Below, in pieces: positions 62,306 to 64,000 of a stretch of 64,000 nucleotides of DNA. The translations under genes and the position numbers were made by a program. The first letter of the stretch is position 1. Every line of letters begins with the position of its first letter. This DNA is from Candidatus Hodarchaeaceae archaeon (GTDB lineage Archaea; Hadarchaeota; Hadarchaeia; Hadarchaeales; Hadarchaeaceae), in assembly GCA_030018135.1 (NCBI GenBank), contig JASEGJ010000001.1, forward strand, positions 1-64,000. The letters run 5' to 3'. The notes beneath the pieces were generated by a model that did no database searches, was not told the origin of the DNA, and worked only from the letters and a program-made list of their open reading frames with translations.

Positions 62306-62402
62306 CCGCGAACTATAGAGCACTCACCCTATATCAGGGTGGGGTCCATGACACACCATCCCTTGATGGTCTTGAGTTCCACCCTTTAAAATGTTATATA
62401 TT
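62306..62402 (-). promoter_or_regulatory. Internal promoter and hairpin leader before rnp1
   Basis: A TATA box (AATATATAACAT on the minus strand, 62391-62402) would start an mRNA near 62370. The leader then contains ACCATC-AAGG-GATGGT (62355-62370) and CACCCT-GATAT-AGGGTG (62325-62341), both perfect 6-bp hairpins. GGGTGG (62381-62386) could alternatively pair with CCACCC. This separate promoter splits the S10/spc-type operon after sui1 and may give it autoregulation. Confidence 0.5.
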
Positions 62403-62499
62403 CGCCCCGAAAAGCTCGCCAAAAAAAAAGCATCGCACTATTCAAAATCATCGCGTCAGTCGAAATATGCCTTTCTGGTTAGGGATACCAAGTGTTGGT

Positions 62500-62808
62500 T
62501 CACTTTATGTCTATCATATCGGGCGAGAAACCCATCTCGATGAGTGCCTCTTTAACCCTCGCTTTGTGGTCCCCCTGGAGTTCTATCTTGCCATCCTTCG
62601 CCGTTCCACCACAAGCCAGCTTGGACTTTAGATTCTTCGTCAACTCCTTAATATCGAGCTGTTTCTCGTCAATGCCCTCAACGATTGTTACCTTTTTTTT
62701 GAACTTTCGTTCTATTGAATACACATTTATCCGCTGTTGCTCGCGTGCGATCTCCTCGCACACGCAAAGCTCCTTGGGTAACCCACACACCTTACATACT
62801 TCTGGCAG
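62500..62808 (-). CDS. sui1: Translation initiation factor aIF1 (SUI1), probable CTG start
   Basis: 102 aa if read from CTG 62808. The frame upstream is closed by TAG at 62809 and contains no ATG or TTG; the first GTG (62790) would cut off the first Cys of [16 protein letters not shown], the zinc motif found in archaeal aIF1. The rpl29 stop region supplies GGAGGTG ten bases before CTG. The core shows [14 protein letters not shown] and [20 protein letters not shown]. aIF1 controls start-site fidelity on the 30S subunit, so its own poor start codon suggests feedback control. Confidence 0.88.
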   Translation of the reverse strand: MPEVCKVCGLPKELCVCEEIAREQQRINVYSIERKFKKKVTIVEGIDEKQLDIKELTKNLKSKLACGGTAKDGKIELQGDHKARVKEALIEMGFSPDMIDIK

Positions 62809-62811
62809 CTA

Positions 62812-63024
62812 TCATGCACCTCCTTTCCTTTGAGTTTCCTTCATTATCGTCAGTATCCGCGCTATTGTGTGTCTAAGTTCGCGAATCCGCCCGGGGTTTT
62901 CAAGCGAACCACCTGCCGCTGCGACTGCGCGCTCCCTTGCCAGCTCCGCACGGAGTTCGCGGAGCTTTGCTTTCATTTCCTCTATGCTCATATCACGGAT
63001 CTCATCGGGTCTGAGTATCGCCAC
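62812..63024 (-). CDS. rpl29: Ribosomal protein uL29
   Basis: 70 aa from GTG 63024, with GAGGGTGA upstream; GTG 63033 is possible. [20 protein letters not shown] and [18 protein letters not shown] are uL29 helices. The start lies within the end of rps3. Confidence 0.95.
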   Translation of the reverse strand: MAILRPDEIRDMSIEEMKAKLRELRAELARERAVAAAGGSLENPGRIRELRHTIARILTIMKETQRKGGA

Positions 63025-63721
63025 CGTCTTCACCCTCTTTGGCTTCCGTGAATTGTTCCCCCGGCCCCTCTACAACCGCTCCCTCGGTCGCTTGGGCTTC
63101 GACCTCGGCCGGCTTGGCCCCGGCTTTCTCCTCCATCAATCGAATCTCATCCGGCAAGTGCACATCTGGGGGCATTATCCTTACTTTAACCCCCAAAATA
63201 CCCGGCTTTAACTTTGCCGTCGCATAGCCGCAACTTACGAACTTCAACGCTGGCTCACCCGCTTTCTTGAGATAACCGTCATAAAAGCGTGCCCTGCGCG
63301 AGCGCTCGCCAGATAGCTTGCCCGAGATCACTATTTCCACGCCCCTAGCACCAGCCCGCATTATTCGGCGCAAAGTCGCGTGCCCAACTCGCCTGAAGTT
63401 AATTCCCCGTTCAAGTGCAAATGCTATACGCTTGGCCATGATGGGAGCACAGAGTTCTGGCGCTTTAATCTCCACTACCTCTATCTGCGGATTTTCCACC
63501 CCATATTTTTGTGCCAGCTCGTCGGTCAACTGTTTAATGCTGCGCCCCTTCCGTCCGATGACCATGCCCGGACGCTCAATATATAACGCAATGCGGGTAC
63601 CGATCGGGATGCGCCTTATGTCGGCACCCCCGTATCCAGCCCTTCCAAGCTCCTTTTCAAGATATTCCTCGAGCTCGGCCCTTTTCAAGCCTTTTTTGAT
63701 GAAGATGCGCTCTATTGACAT
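63002..63721 (-). CDS. rps3: Ribosomal protein uS3
   Basis: 239 aa with a KH domain ([20 protein letters not shown]) and the archaeal segments [20 protein letters not shown] and [20 protein letters not shown]. Its C-terminal tail is acidic and Gly-rich. ATG overlaps the rpl22 stop (TAATG). Confidence 0.97.
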   Translation of the reverse strand: MSIERIFIKKGLKRAELEEYLEKELGRAGYGGADIRRIPIGTRIALYIERPGMVIGRKGRSIKQLTDELAQKYGVENPQIEVVEIKAPELCAPIMAKRIAFALERGINFRRVGHATLRRIMRAGARGVEIVISGKLSGERSRRARFYDGYLKKAGEPALKFVSCGYATAKLKPGILGVKVRIMPPDVHLPDEIRLMEEKAGAKPAEVEAQATEGAVVEGPGEQFTEAKEGEDGGDTQTR

Positions 63722-64000
63722 TATGCCGCCTCTCTTGCTATTATTTCTACATTTGTGGTTGGCTTGTTGAATGACGTTGTCCTTGCGAATGCTCTGGGCT
63801 TAAATCCCGGTATGACTATGCCCTTCTGCGCGCTCGCGTGGACGATGCGTAGCTTTTCTGGATCGAGGCCTTTATACTTAGCATTTGCTTCCGCATTCTC
63901 TAAAATCTCTAGTATCGCACCCGCCGCCTTGACTGGATATTGACCAGCATCCCAACTTGGAATGGCTCGCCTATGTGCTAACTTTTTGCGATGGCGTCTG
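63721..64000 (-). CDS. rpl22: Ribosomal protein uL22, N-terminus cut by the window edge
   Basis: The C-terminal 92 residues are visible, starting [20 protein letters not shown] and ending [23 protein letters not shown]-like segment ([20 protein letters not shown]) and [20 protein letters not shown] are uL22 core. The N-terminal part lies outside. The stop overlaps the rps3 start by one base. Confidence 0.95.
   Translation of the reverse strand, partial: RRHRKKLAHRRAIPSWDAGQYPVKAAGAILEILENAEANAKYKGLDPEKLRIVHASAQKGIVIPGFKPRAFARTTSFNKPTTNVEIIAREAA

Overview
This window is a stretch of archaeal chromosome with high GC content. The evidence is consistent throughout: a proteasome alpha subunit, the exosome (Rrp4/Rrp41/Rrp42), SBDS, KEOPS Pcc1, prefoldin beta, RNA polymerase subunits P, N and D, eukaryote-like ribosomal proteins (eL14, eL18, eL19, eL32, eL34, eL43, eS4), SecY, Cbf5, archaeal riboflavin genes, isoprenoid genes of the alternative mevalonate route, TATA-type promoters and intron-containing tRNA genes with CCA encoded in the DNA. 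O-phosphoseryl-tRNA synthetase (SepRS), a form III RuBisCO and an RpoD with two complete [4Fe-4S] motifs suggest an anaerobic, methanogen-related or uncultured lineage such as Hadarchaeota or MSBL1. That lineage is a guess; the domain is not in doubt.

Layout. 1-571: a DDE transposase cut by the window edge. 753-7901: an information-processing operon (psmA, SBDS, rrp4, rrp41, rrp42, rpl37ae, rpoP, Brix protein, pcc1, pfdB, DHH phosphoesterase, TYW1-like radical SAM). 7945-12029: a secreted helical protein divergent from a membrane-anchored winged-helix regulator, then a translin-like protein and SepRS. 12090-21700: an accessory region with a TnpB element inside a sugar-phosphate isomerase gene, an endonuclease V lacking one metal ligand, a winged-helix/primase-polymerase protein, a ribbon-helix-helix/AbrB pair around a perfect palindrome, two frameshifted small genes, a covarying hairpin pair, an AT-rich EVE-nuclease fusion, a radical SAM gene, and a Cas2-like ORF embedded in an array of 16-bp palindromes.

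21702-31451: metabolic genes, including a beta-CASP nuclease, a sulfolactate/malate-type dehydrogenase, the gap-pgk-CoA-disulfide-reductase operon and a complete riboflavin operon (rbkR, ribB, ribC, ribH, arfB). 31525-31590 is an exact second copy of part of the palindrome array. 31606-38569 (minus strand) runs eno, rps2, memo, ipk, fni, rnj, ids. 38645-42551 holds a glycosyltransferase, a HAD phosphatase and a PadR/ABC module with several lesions. 42563-64000 (minus strand) is a ribosomal-protein super-cluster from rpl22 to rpoN, with tRNA-Ser, tRNA-Leu and tRNA-Pro, and form III RuBisCO directly behind rpoN.

The most novel signal is the palindrome array with its Cas2-like ORF (21090-21648) and its 66-bp copy 10 kb away. 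Several accessory genes carry single-base frameshifts, mostly next to short homopolymer runs, so sequencing error must be separated from real decay before calling them pseudogenes.
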